Below are positions 50,575 through 62,058 of a DNA stretch of 64,000 nucleotides, piece by piece. Under the pieces are notes generated by a model that saw only the letters and a program-made list of their open reading frames with translations, made no database searches and had not been told where the DNA came from. Position 1 is the stretch's first letter. Each line of letters starts with the position of its first letter. The DNA is from Ulva prolifera (Eukaryota > Chlorophyta > Ulvophyceae > Ulvales > Ulvaceae). The stretch spans positions 377,213-441,212 of the forward strand of contig CM041201.1 of NCBI GenBank assembly GCA_023078555.1. Direction: 5' to 3'. Made by a program: the position numbers and the translations under genes.

Positions 50575-53500
50575 CTTCTTCGGATTTCTTTCAAGTGGGG
50601 CCTGAGAACTGGTGCAGTGAACCTGTACGCACGAGGGCGGGTGAGTCCAGGCGGCACCTCATGTCACAGTGCAAATTGGTTTCTTTAAGAGTTGAAACAG
50701 TATTGGTCCACCCGTGTGGCATACGAGCGCCGCCGCAGCAGTACTAGCGCCCTGCTGGGGGCTTGGACATGGCATGTTACCTCACGAGCGGGCGCCGCAT
50801 GCCGCATGTGTGCGCACACAGTTCGATCCCCGCGTGCAAGCGTAATCTGTGGCCGCCGCGTACGTGTAGCTACGTAAACCCGCACATTGGCATCGTGAGC
50901 CACGTGTACACCAGCGCTGCGAGTTCACTGCGCGGGCGCCGCATCGACATCGCGCTGGAAACGTCACTCGGGGCAACTCAGATCAACTGAGACGACTGCA
51001 AACTGCATGGGTGATGCTGGGCATGGCAAGGACAGCCGCAAACCCGCTGTCGGTGCAGCTGCACTACTGGAAGGCGTGCGCACGCCGCTGGCATGACAGC
51101 CTGGCACATGTACATCAGATCCGCAGCATACACAAAATAGACGTTGCATTGGTGGATATGCCATTAGCGCTTGGCGCATTGGCGACGTCACTGTGTTAGG
51201 AGTGAGTGCCACCTGCCTCTCTGGCTCTGCCCACCCAACGTCCATGTAACACCTAGGGCGCTGAAGCATCATGACACGACAATTGTTTGCAAGCAAGATG
51301 AGATCGAAGGGAATCACGGGGCTGGCAAGCGGCGCCTCCATCAGCCGTCATGTGTGAGTACAGACAGTCTCGGACAGATCAACTCACGCCAGTGCCGTCA
51401 GCATACGCACCTGGCTGTGCACACCGACGGGGTTGCGATTAGTGCCTCCTTATAGATCTCGAAGTAGGTGGACGTTGATGCGGTGGATCAGGAGCAGCTC
51501 ATGTGACAAGCCTACTACAGGTACGTACGTATTCCGGGTGGCAACCTGTAGGCAGAAAACGTGCGAAGCGTCCTGTGGTCGCGAGTGTACGCATACAGTG
51601 CAGTGTTGATTCGAAGGCTGCGTTGATCTTCATGTGCAAACTGTTTGGCAGCTGCTGCATGCTGCAGCCCATGATGCTGGCCGTCGAGTGCATGCAGGTG
51701 GCGCGGACACCTGGCACCCGTGCGTCACAAGTTGTGACTGACAACGTCTCAACAGCGTTCAGCGCGGAATACACCTCACCCGCCGCCAAAACGTAAGATC
51801 CTGACGGAAGCGAGACCTCATAGCTTGATAACTTGAGTTGCTGTCGCCTGGCCGCGCTTGATGAAGACTAGTCCCTGTATGAGGCAGTATTGCCATGAGA
51901 TACGTATACCTGTACTCTTGGCCTGCATGCATGTCTGCCACGTCACCGGCAGCACCACTGGCGGGCCACATACGAAAACGCAAATCTGAATTGACTTAGC
52001 CGTATCTATTGGACAAATCCGAATAAAGGGGTCACATATGCGGAGTATGTCTGGCACATCGAAGTTTATCAGCACCTGACTGCATCAGTTCGCTTCACTG
52101 GCAGGCTTGACTGGTCACATGCCAAGTGGGACCTCGTAGAGCATCCCTGCTATGGCATCTGTGATGAGGCGTGCCGCAATTGCAGCTATACGCGAACATG
52201 TGCGGCCTCATGCAGCTTGCTTTATGATCATGACCTTCCCAGTGACCACTTCGAAGTTCTGTCTGCGACACGTCTCAGCTTGACTGCCATCATTGCGCAT
52301 GCGCACGTCAATCCTGCCCTAGTCTTTCAGGCTGAGCTGGGACGAATGCAAGGGCATGTTGTGTTGGATGACATGCTTGTGGTGGCAAGGAGACCTGTGG
52401 CAGGAGCACTCCAACTTCGTCTGCCTGGCATACACACAGGATGTATGCAGCGGATACTGATCTGTATCTATAACGGCCGGTTGCAGTGAATTGCTTCTGG
52501 TCACAGAGAACACAGTCATATGTAATCTCTTAATTATTTATATGTAATTATATAGTATTGCGCGGTTTGATCCATACGTGACACAACCTAGGCAAGCTTG
52601 CATAACCGTTCCCAAAGGTACCTGAAGGCCTGTGTTCCTCACTGTGCCTCTACATGAAAGGTCTTTTAGTTGCTGATGACATAAGATCATAAGACAAGGG
52701 CAGCAAAAGTGTACATCGATTCAATGGGCTGCTGAATAAAAAGAAAAGAAAAGACGCCTTCGCCAGCGCGTCAAGAGCAGTCATTGTTCTGCCAATCACC
52801 CCCAACAGCATTCTATCTCTTTCAGGCTTGTCCATGGGAAATGTTTGAATGAATCATTCGGGTTGCCCCCGCCAATTGCTAGAACGTTCTTGGCAGTGGA
52901 GCATGATCTCATTCGGTGCGGCTACATCACTTCTGGTAGGGCATCGTTAAAAGCGCCTGCAGTTCATGAATCACATGTCATGTATGCCTAAAAAATGCCT
53001 CACATTTGTTCACGTCCTCCCGGGTGCAGTCTGGCGTCATCAATCTGCTGTGCAATGCCTCCTGGCGCCCAGAGAGCTGCACGCCTGCATGCATGCCTGT
53101 GGGTGCCTGCATGGCTGCACCAAGCACATGCTTCTTTACTGGCCTGACAACTCCCCATTGACATGTACAGAGGAATGCACAGATGAAACACATGGACATT
53201 TCACAACGGAAGTGTATTCTGTCAAAGGACCAGGCTGTGCAGGATGATACGTACATTTTCTTACATCGCCTCTCGAAGTTGCTGATTGAGTCTGCAGCTG
53301 TGAGCCTGGATCAGGAGACGGATTTTGCAGCATACCTGGTTCAAATTAACGTCGAAGAACATCCTGAACGATGTCCCTCAGATCACACAAGGTAGTTTCA
53401 GGCGATCTCGTTGTGTGGCATGCTGCAAATGTGGTGCTCGACAAATTGAGGTACGCCCCAACCCGGGATTTGCCTGGAAACAATGAGGGCCCTTTCATAT

Positions 53501-53581
53501 TGGCCAAGTACATGTTATTTTCGCCCTACATTGCCGTAAGCACATCGCGGGCGTGCTGAAGGACGAACACGCTACATCGGC
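50575..53581. other. Kinase B upstream region and farnesyltransferase remnant
   Basis: Close copy of 38336-41336, with scattered substitutions and small insertions such as a six-base gain near 51110. It ends with the same farnesyltransferase-to-epimerase junction at about 53452. No assigned gene. Confidence 0.65.
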
Positions 53582-54734
53582 ATGGCTGTTCGAATCTCGG
53601 GACTGTCGGGAGCTCGCCGGCAGGGCACATCGGCAAGAGCTACTGAGTGCAAAGCATCTAAGATAGGCTCTGGGAATCGGGTCGGAGTGCACGCCCTTGT
53701 GTTCACAGGTGCCGCGTCCCACTTCGACCTGGGACAGTGCGCGCCTGTGTGCTGCCACCTTTGCCCAATACTTCCATCCAAGAACATGGACAAGGCACAT
53801 CAGCCGCCAGAAGCTCTGACAGGTACATGCATACAGGTGACTGGACGCAGCCCAGCTGCGAAAAAGCGGTCGAGGGAGAAAGCAAAGCAGGTGGGCAGCC
53901 CACCAGGACCACTGCTAGTGCTTGAAGCTGCGCTCACAAGCCTTCCTGCAAATCGCAGTCCACGCCAGCATCGGCTTATGTGCACGCTGATATTTGAGAT
54001 CCCTCAATGTGCCACTCATGTCAGCATGTTCGCCAAAGCCAGACATCAGTAGCCCATCCTTTCCATGGCCTTGTGTGTCACTTGTGATCAGGCCTTGCAA
54101 ACGAAAGCACAAGTAGAAACTAAATCTGCGGATATATCAATATTGCTGTCTCTCTACGGGTCCTTGGTATGTCACAATTGGCCAGCTCCATGCATGGTCA
54201 TGGGAACACCTCTCAATTTGATCAATCCCTTGCCACATAGCTCAACATCCATTCCCAGAGCATCACACAGTTGCCTGTAGCGGGCATCGTTGCAATTCTG
54301 CCAAATGCGTCAGCTATCTGTGCCAAGCACTCGGGCAAGCTCATCTTTGGGTGACCTCCTTGATCAGCTGGTCCCTGAAAAGCTACGTTCACACCCTGTG
54401 CATCACACCAAGAGTCGAATTTACCCCAGTCTCAGATCACAAGACTTGCTTTGCAGGCTACGACTTGAACGAGATCCCAATGTTGGACCCGAGGGCGGTG
54501 GATACCACCATGACTGCCCGGGTCCTAGAAGAGACAGGCATCAGCGCAACGACGTCTCTGGTGAATCCCTCTTGGTGCGGTCCCAAATGACCTCGCTCTG
54601 GCGGAGACGCCTCTCATGATTTTCTGATCGTGAACCTGCCAAGCAGGCAAACAACAATGCGAACGCATCAGCCCAACATAGGCATGCCTGTGATGGCTGC
54701 CACATATTCTGCACCTGTCCGTCAGAGGGCCAGA

Positions 54735-55150
54735 CTTGTAGTTACAAGGAACAGAAGCCAGGCATGCTATTTGTGCTCGGTATCCATTCTCAAACGAATT
54801 CACTCATTCACGGCACCAGGCCGGGCATGAGCTCGCTCCACAGCCCAACCGGCAATACCCGTCAAGGCTGTACGTGTATGCTCGATTGCATATCTATACT
54901 ATGCATATCTATACTATGCATAAATTCATACATTGCGAGTGGATTCCGAGAACCAGCTTCATGCCTGGCCTCTGTCCTTTGTGACTACATTGACACATTC
55001 GGGGCTTCAATCTATGGCAGGTATTGTCGGTTGGGCTGTGGTACGAGCTTGTGCCCAGCCTAGTGCCATGAATGAGTGAATTCGTTCGACGATAGATACC
55101 AAGCACCGGTAGCATGCCGAGCCGCTGTCCGTTGTCAGCACTTTCATGCA
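54735..55150. mobile_element. Old diverged LINE tail fragments (unit C)
   Basis: Reverse-oriented tail at about 54735-54870 and forward-oriented tails at about 54945-55150, the paralogues of those in unit B. The site TAAATTCATACA at 54921-54932 is the unoccupied counterpart of the LINE copy 3 target. Confidence 0.75.
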
Positions 55151-55470
55151 TACATGTGCTGCAGCCCGTTTGCCCATGTGTGAGCAAGTAGATGCAATCA
55201 GCAGGACCTCTGACAGAAGCTGCATCCCATCCACCACGGCCCGAACAGCCTAGAGTGAACTACGATCAACACTGATTCACCAGCCATGATCTAGGCATGT
55301 CGTTCATGACTCCAAATGACCGGAACCACATGCAGCTCATGTTAAGTTCTCCGTTGAGCAGAACGACTCTGTGCATGCCGCCTCTCGGACCCATCGAGCA
55401 ATCCCCGAAAGCAGCACAGATTGATCGCATCCCGAACCTGGTGGTTGGACACCCGCATGCTGTTCTCCAG

Positions 55471-55695
55471 CCACTGCACACAGCCACCGCACTAGCCACT
55501 GCACACAGCCACCGCACTAGCCACTGCACACAGCCACCGCACTAGCCACTGCACACAGCCACCGCACTAGCCACTGCACACAGCCACCGCACTAGCCACT
55601 GCACACAGCCACCGCACTAGCCACTGCACACAGCCACCGCACTAGCCACTGCACGCAGCCACCGCACTAGCCACTGCACGCAGCCACCGCACTAG
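55471..55695 (+). repeat. 25-bp minisatellite, nine copies
   Basis: Unit CCACTGCACACAGCCACCGC plus ACTAG, nine units in 225 bases; the last two carry an A-to-G change (CACGCAG). Unit B has one unit at about 46740-46764. Confidence 0.95.
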
Positions 55696-55916
55696 CCTCA
55701 TCAGGACGTGGCGTCCCTGTGCAGGGCCTAGCTGATGAGGCTGACATCAACAGCGAGGACGGGGAGGTGGTGGCACGTGGCCTCTTGGACATGGCTCTGG
55801 AGAAGACGCACGCAATGGGCGGCACTCACATGGTCCGGGTCAGCTACTCCGCCCTCAAGAAGTACCCCGGGCCGTGCTCCTCAGCAGCGCGGCAGAACGT
55901 CGTGAGATCGCTTCAG

Positions 55917-57031
55917 GTGAGCTCCTCAGCTTGCTCTGATCGCGGCATTGCAGATGCGGATGCAAGGGGATTATCAGTGGGCCCAGCATAGAAGTCAATC
56001 TGCAATGTATGCAAATGTATTCTGTGCTGACTCAAGAGAGGGCGGTCGGACGCAGTCGAGCGTGCAGTAGAGTAACATCCTTGTATATGATTATGTTCGT
56101 GATGCCAAAGTATCGAGGCAGCGTGGGCTGGCGCCTGAACATGACAGTCGCTGCCGTACATGTGGCCTCCCAATCCCGGGTCCCGCGGTGCCACATCACG
56201 TGCCTCTGCCATGACATGTGCCTCCTCCGATTTTGTCCTCATAAGTCACGTCTGCCCTCGGCCTCGCCTTCATGGCTGCGCTGCAGGCAATATATGCACC
56301 TCAGTGCTGGCGGCTCAACTGCAGTTGCTCTTCCAGATTCCGTCATGACAAGACGACAGCAATGTTGATGTCGTGCAGGACGAGGAGCGGACTGTACAGT
56401 CTGCCTGGACTCAGGAGATCAATGTGAGAAGGAACAGACGTTCCACGAGTGCCATGTGCATTGGTCGCACACAGGCTCCCTGCTGCTCGAGTCACATAAC
56501 TCGTCGTGCTTTGGGATGACAGTGACACTCCAAAGAAGTAGGAAACAAGCATGATTCAAACGCAGCGATCCGATGCTGGCGGGTGGATATACGTTGAAAA
56601 GCGCCCGAGAGCTCAATCCAGGCACTACCATCTGGCACGTGTGTTGCATCGCTGCAATATCAAGACAAATTCTGGCTGCCAAATTGTAAGGGTGACTGAC
56701 AGCGACAGTTGTCAATGCAGATATCTACGTATGAATCCGCTGAATAATCTGGTTCTAGCAAGGACAGTGACAAGTCACATCGCATGGGGCCACTGGACAT
56801 GACGAAGGTTACATTGCTCTTTGCGCTAAGGGGGTAAACCACCTGGAAATCCCTCCTAGACAACCGTACGCAACTCACAGGGCCTCCTCCTGTGCTCAGC
56901 GAGGTGGTCACGCACGGCTGTGTTCAATCATGAATGTCCTGTGCCCGATGCTGGCATGATTGAGAACGCAGCCCCAGACCATGCTGCTCTGTGCCCAGAT
57001 GCAAGGCATCAACAGTCTCTAGTCGTGGGTC
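55917..57031. other. Gap between truncated epimerase C and kinase C
   Basis: Counterpart of 47064-48218. After exon 4, reading through a possible acceptor at about 56287 would add a short unrelated C-terminus, but I do not regard that as supported. No other gene seen. Confidence 0.5.
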
Positions 57032-59495
57032 TCACCCAAGCGGCAGCCTGAGCAGCTTCCTGGCCCTCCGAAAGCCCCTGCGCGGCTTCTTCTGAGACGT
57101 CTTGGACACATCCACCCCACTGCCCGAAGGAACATGCACCTGCGCCACGCACACAGGAGCGCCTATGCCAGAGGGTACCCTTGCCACCACTGACCCTCCG
57201 CCCTCACCCAGCCCATCGCCCCACTCTAGGCCACCCGTACCAGCACCTGACACATCGTCGCCCCCCACGGGTGGGCCATCCCTGCAGCCGAAATTCTCTT
57301 CACATGTGCCGAGAGATGGTACTCTCAGCACCGGCTGCTCCACCTCCAGGTCTTTGGATGGTGACAGCGCTGGCTGAGAGTCCAGCGTGTTGAAGCTCTC
57401 GAGCAGAGCACTGATGTCCTGGCCGTGCTGCGGGCTCTGCGCGAGCCCCGTCAGCGAGTCGCTGTTCTCAAGCACAGGCGTCTCGAGCAGCATGCCCGAT
57501 GGTGCTTCATCACTGCGCTGAACTGCCCCACTCGCCAGCGACTCCGTGCGGACTGGAGGGGGGCTGAGGCCTTGGGGTGGAGGGAGGCCTGGATGGGGAC
57601 CGAGACCTTGGGGTGGAGGGAGGCCTGGGGGTGGACCGCGGCCTTGGGGTGGAGGGAGGCCTGAAGGGGGGCCGAGCTGTTGGGGTGGAGGGAGGCCTGG
57701 AGGGGGACCGAGGCCTTGGGGGCCAGCGAGGCCTGGAGGGGGACCACGGCCTTGGGGTGGAGGGAGGCCTGGGGGTGGAACAAGGCCTTGGGGTGGAGGC
57801 AGGTTTGGGGGTGGACCGAGGCCTTGGGGTGGAGGGAGGCCAGGAGGGGGACCGCGGCCTTGGGGTGGAGGGAGGCCAGGAGGGGGACCGCGGCCTTGGG
57901 GTGGAGGGGAGCCAGGAGGAGGACCGCGGCCTTGGGGTGGAGGGAGGCCTGAAGGGGGGCCGAGCTGTTGGGGTGGAGGGAGGCCTGGAGGGGGACCGCG
58001 GCCTTGGGGTGGAGGGAGGCCTGGAGGGGGGCCGAGGCCTTGGGGTGGAGGGAGGCCTGGGGGTGGACCGAGGCCTTGGGGTGGAGGGGGGCCAGGAGGG
58101 GGACCGCGGCCTTGGCGGCCAGCGAGGCCTGGAGGGGGGCCGAGGCGTTGGGGTGGAGGGAGGCCAGGAGGAGGACCGCGGCCTTGGGGGCCAGCGAGGC
58201 CAGGAGGGGGACCACGGCCTTGGGGTGGAGGGAGGCCTGGGGGTGGACCGAGGCCTTGGGGTGGAGGGCGCTTCCCGGCTGCACAGCACCGGACGATCAG
58301 CAACACGGAACCGTCAGCACTGCGCTGTGGGTTGGGGTGGCTGTAGCATGCATGAGCGGGGGGGAAAAAGGGCGCACTGGCCGGGGGGGCGGCGGCGACT
58401 CGCGGCGGTGGTACGCATAGCCGCCTTGGCCGGTGGGTCCACAGCCTGGTGGGAGGCATGCGATGCCTGATGTTGGGGCTGAGTGCTGTGAGGATGAGGA
58501 TCCGCAGGTGTTTCTCGTCAGGCAAGAAACCTGCCAGCGTGCCCTTCTTGTGGCATTCCCGGGCGGTCTCCGGACGCATACCCGTCATCATCTCGACGAG
58601 CGTCAGCGCCAGCGGCTGCATGTCGATGCTGAAATGCACTGGCATCACTCCTCCCTCAGACAGCTCTGGGACTCTGTAGCCGGGAGTGCCGTAGGGGCCG
58701 CACAGCGGGGTCCCTTCTTCCATCCTGATCGCCGCCCCCCAGTCGGCCAGCTTGGGGTTGCCGGCCTTGTCCAGGAGGATGTTGGCCGGCTTGATGTCGC
58801 CGTGGATGATGCCGCGCTCATGTGCAGTAATCAGAAGCGGCAGGATCTTTGTCAACATCGCCCAGCACTCGTGAACAGTGAAGAGCGGCTGCAAGCGGGT
58901 ATCGAAGCCCTGGTCACCGCTGCGCGCTGTGGCGTTCCTCATCCGCTGCTGGATCTCGTCGTGTAGGGTGCCAGGGTACAGCTCAAAGAGGATCGCATGC
59001 ACGCCGCGGCCGTCGTCGGTCGGGGACCAGGCTTTGACTGTCGGCATGCATGCCTGGTCCGCCAGCACGGTGTAGGCGTTGAGCTCGTGGAGGAGCGCAC
59101 ACTCTGCCCCTTCCTTGGCCATTTTGAGAGCGCCGAAGTGTAAGACGTTGTTGTCGTCCATGGCCCTGGCTTTGTACACCTGCACAGCACACGAAATTGC
59201 AGGGAGCTGCCACACGGTGTGAGGCTAAGATGCAGTGTCCGCGGGGCGAGGCTCTCGCAGAGTCCGCCCGACATGGCCACCTCGTGGCAATGAGCTGCAT
59301 GGCACTCAGGGGAGGGGTGGTTCGCACGTCGCCGTTACCGCCGCTGCCGAGCAGGCCTATGATGGACTTAGCATCGCGACTGAAGCGGGGGCTGCTGAAA
59401 CCCCTTTCGACCGCGAGCTCGAAGCCGGGGTCGACGACTCTGCCATTGGGGCTCTGCAGGCGTTCGCCCGAAACTTGCACCTCTGTCTTCTGCAT
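57032..59495 (-). CDS. Protein kinase C copy, longer repeat tail
   Basis: Exons (complement): 59328-59495 and 57032-59179; 771 residues. The kinase core is the same as in A and B (Lys75, Glu88, HGD, Asn189, DWG). It differs by three extra 12-residue repeats (36 residues) and by substitutions, for example in the acidic tail (CEENFGCRDGPPVGGDD) and KKGTLAGF near the domain end. It is the most diverged copy and lies next to the intact farnesyltransferase gene, so it probably represents the other product of the first duplication. Confidence 0.85.
57552..58270. repeat. 36-bp coding minisatellite in kinase C
   Basis: About 20 units, three more than in A or B, with the extra units near 58060-58200. 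Confidence 0.95.
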
Positions 59496-62058
59496 CTTCT
59501 TCAGATTTCTTTCAAGTGGGGCCTGAGAACTGGTGCAGTGAACCTGTACGCACGAGGGCGGGTGAGTCCAGGCGGCACCTCATGTCACAGTGCAAATTGG
59601 TTTCTTTAAGAGTTGACACAGTACTGGTCCACCCGTGTGGCATATGAGCGCCGCCGCAGCAGTACTAGCGCCCTGCTGGGGGCTTGGCCATGCATGCATG
59701 TTACGTCACGAGCGGGCGCCGCATGCCGCATGTGTGCGCACACAGTTCGACTCCCGCGTGCAAGCGTAATCTGCGGCCGCCGCGTACGTGTAGCTACGTA
59801 AACCCGCACATTGGCATTGCGGGCCACGTGTACATCAGCGCTACGAGTTCACTGCGCGGCCGCCGCATCGACATCGCGCTGGAAACGTCACTCGGGGCAA
59901 CTCAGATCAACTGAGACGTCTGCAAACTGCATGGGTGATGCTGGGCATGGCAAGGACAGCCTCAAACCCGCTGTCGGTGCAGCTGCACTACTGGAAGGCG
60001 TGCGCACGCCGATGGCATGACAGCCTGGCACATCAGATCCGCAGCATACACAAAATAGACGTTGCATTGGTGGATATGCCATTAGCGCTTGGCGCATTGG
60101 CGACATCACTGTGTTGGGAGTGAGTGCCACCTGCCTCTCTGGCTCTGCCCACCCAACGTCCATGTAACACCTAGGGCGCTGAAGCATCATGACACGACAA
60201 TCGTAAGAAGAGATCGACGGGAATGACGAGGCCGGCAAGCGGCGCCTCCAGCAGCCGTCATGTGTGAGTACAGACAGCCTCGGACAGATCAACCCACACC
60301 AGTGCCGTCAGCATACGCACCTGGCTGTGCACACCGACGGGGTTGCGATTAGTGCCTCCTAGATCTCGAAGTAGGTGGACGTTGATGCGGTGGATCAGGA
60401 GCGGCTCATGTGACAAGCCTACTACAGGTACGTACGTATTCCGGGTGGCAACCTGAAGGCAGAAAACGTGCGAGGCGTCCTGTGATCGCGAGTGTACGCA
60501 TACAGTGCAGTGTTGATCGGAAGGCTGCGTTGATCTTCATGTGCAAACTGTTCGGCAGCTGCTGCATGCTGCAGCGCATGATGCTGGCCGTCGAGTGCAT
60601 GCAGGTGGCGCGGACACCTGGCACCCGTGCGTCACAAGGTGTGACTCACAACGTCTCAACAGCGTTCAGCGCGGAATACACCTCGCCCGCCGCCAAAACG
60701 TCAGAACCTGACGGAAGCGAGACCTCATAGCTTGATAACTCGAGCTGATGTCGCCTGGCCGCGCTTGATGAAGACTAGTCCCTGTATGAGGCAGTATTGC
60801 CATGAGATACGTATACCTGTACTCTTGGCCTGCATGCATGTCTGCCACGTCACCGGCAGCACCACTGGACGAAAACGCAAATCTGAATTGACTTAGCCGT
60901 ATCTATTGGACATTGACAAATCCGAATAAACGGGGCCACATATGCCGATTATGTCTGCCGCATCGTAGTTAATCAGCACCTGACTGCATCAGTTCGCTTC
61001 ACTGGCAGGCTTCACTGGTCACGTGGGACCTCGTAGAGCATCCCTGCTATTGCATCTGTGATGAGGCGTGCCGCAATTGCAGCTATACGCGCACATATGC
61101 GCGGCCTCATGCAGCTTGCTTTTTGATCATGACCTTCCCAGTGACCACTTCGAAGTTCTGTCTGCGACACGTCTCAGCTTGACCGCAATCATTGCGCATG
61201 CGCACGTCAATCCTGCCCTTGTCTTTCAGGCTGAGCTGGGGGGAATCCGAGGTCACGTTGTGTTGGATGACATGCTTGTGGTGGCAAGGAGACCTGTGGC
61301 AGGAGCACTCCAACTTCGTCTGCCTGGCATACACACAGGATGTATGCAGCGGATACAGATCGGCATCTATAACAACCAAGCTGATGATATCTGTGGTTGA
61401 AGTGCATTGCTTCTGGGCACAGAGAATGTATTCATATGTAAGTTCTCAATTGGATGATTTGACCCATATGTGTTACGACCATGCATAACAGTGCCTAAGG
61501 GTACCTGAAGGCCTGCGTTCCTCTACATGAGGGTCTTCAATTACTGAAGACATAAGTTCACATCAGGGTAGTAAAACTGTACATTGATACACCGGGCTGT
61601 TGACCAGAGACACCTGCGCCAGCCCGACTACAGCAACCATTGTTCTGCCAAGCACCCGCAACAGTGTTCTGTCTCTTTCAGGCTTGGCCAGGGAAAACTT
61701 CTGAATGCATCAGTCGGGTGCCCCCCACCAGATGCTAGAACGTTCTTGGCAGTGGAGCATGATCTCATTCAGTGCGAATACAAAACTTCTGGTCGGACAT
61801 CTTTGAAACTCCTGCGGTCTAAGATTCATAAGTTATATACGCCAAACGTATGCCTTCCGGTTGCTCATTCACTCCCGGATGCACATCCGGCCTGTTCAGG
61901 ATTGATACACGACAGCTTACACCGGGCCACTCTGGCGTCATCAATCTGCTGTGCACTGCAGCAGCGCAGCCCGTGAACCTAAGCAGCAGTTTAACCCGCT
62001 TGACGTGATCGCCGAGGCCTGTTGTGACAGGATGGGACATCGGCACGACTGCAGCCAG
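59496..62058. other. Kinase C upstream region and farnesyltransferase 3' flank
   Basis: Counterpart of 38336-40800, more diverged from about 60850 on. It holds the kinase C promoter and the 3' UTR of the farnesyltransferase gene. No assigned gene. Confidence 0.6.

Larger units (their letters stand above)
53582..55916 (+). pseudogene. Truncated epimerase copy C (exons 1-4 only)
   Basis: Exons 53582-53708, 53837-53890, 54457-54560, 55725-55916, in phase and open (about 159 residues). It lacks exons 5-6 with all metal ligands, like copy B, and the same two codons in exon 4. The exon-4 donor is GT (CAG|GTGAGC). Intron 3 lacks LINE copy 3 and the TRIM, and so shows the pre-insertion state. A 25-bp minisatellite expanded just before exon 4. 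Confidence 0.88.
47947..56759. repeat. Tandem segment 2 (kinase B to truncated epimerase C)
   Basis: 8,813-bp duplicate of segment 1 without the LINE/TRIM insertions. It is followed by kinase C, whose left flank again begins AAGGACAGTGACAAG at 56760. Confidence 0.9.

Noticed and set aside
55471-55695. CRISPR-like array
   Set aside because: The units abut directly with no spacers; it is a eukaryotic minisatellite.
35980-59495. Gene conversion to explain identical kinases A and B with a divergent C
   Set aside because: A second tandem duplication of the kinase-to-epimerase segment explains both the kinase and the epimerase similarities without conversion.
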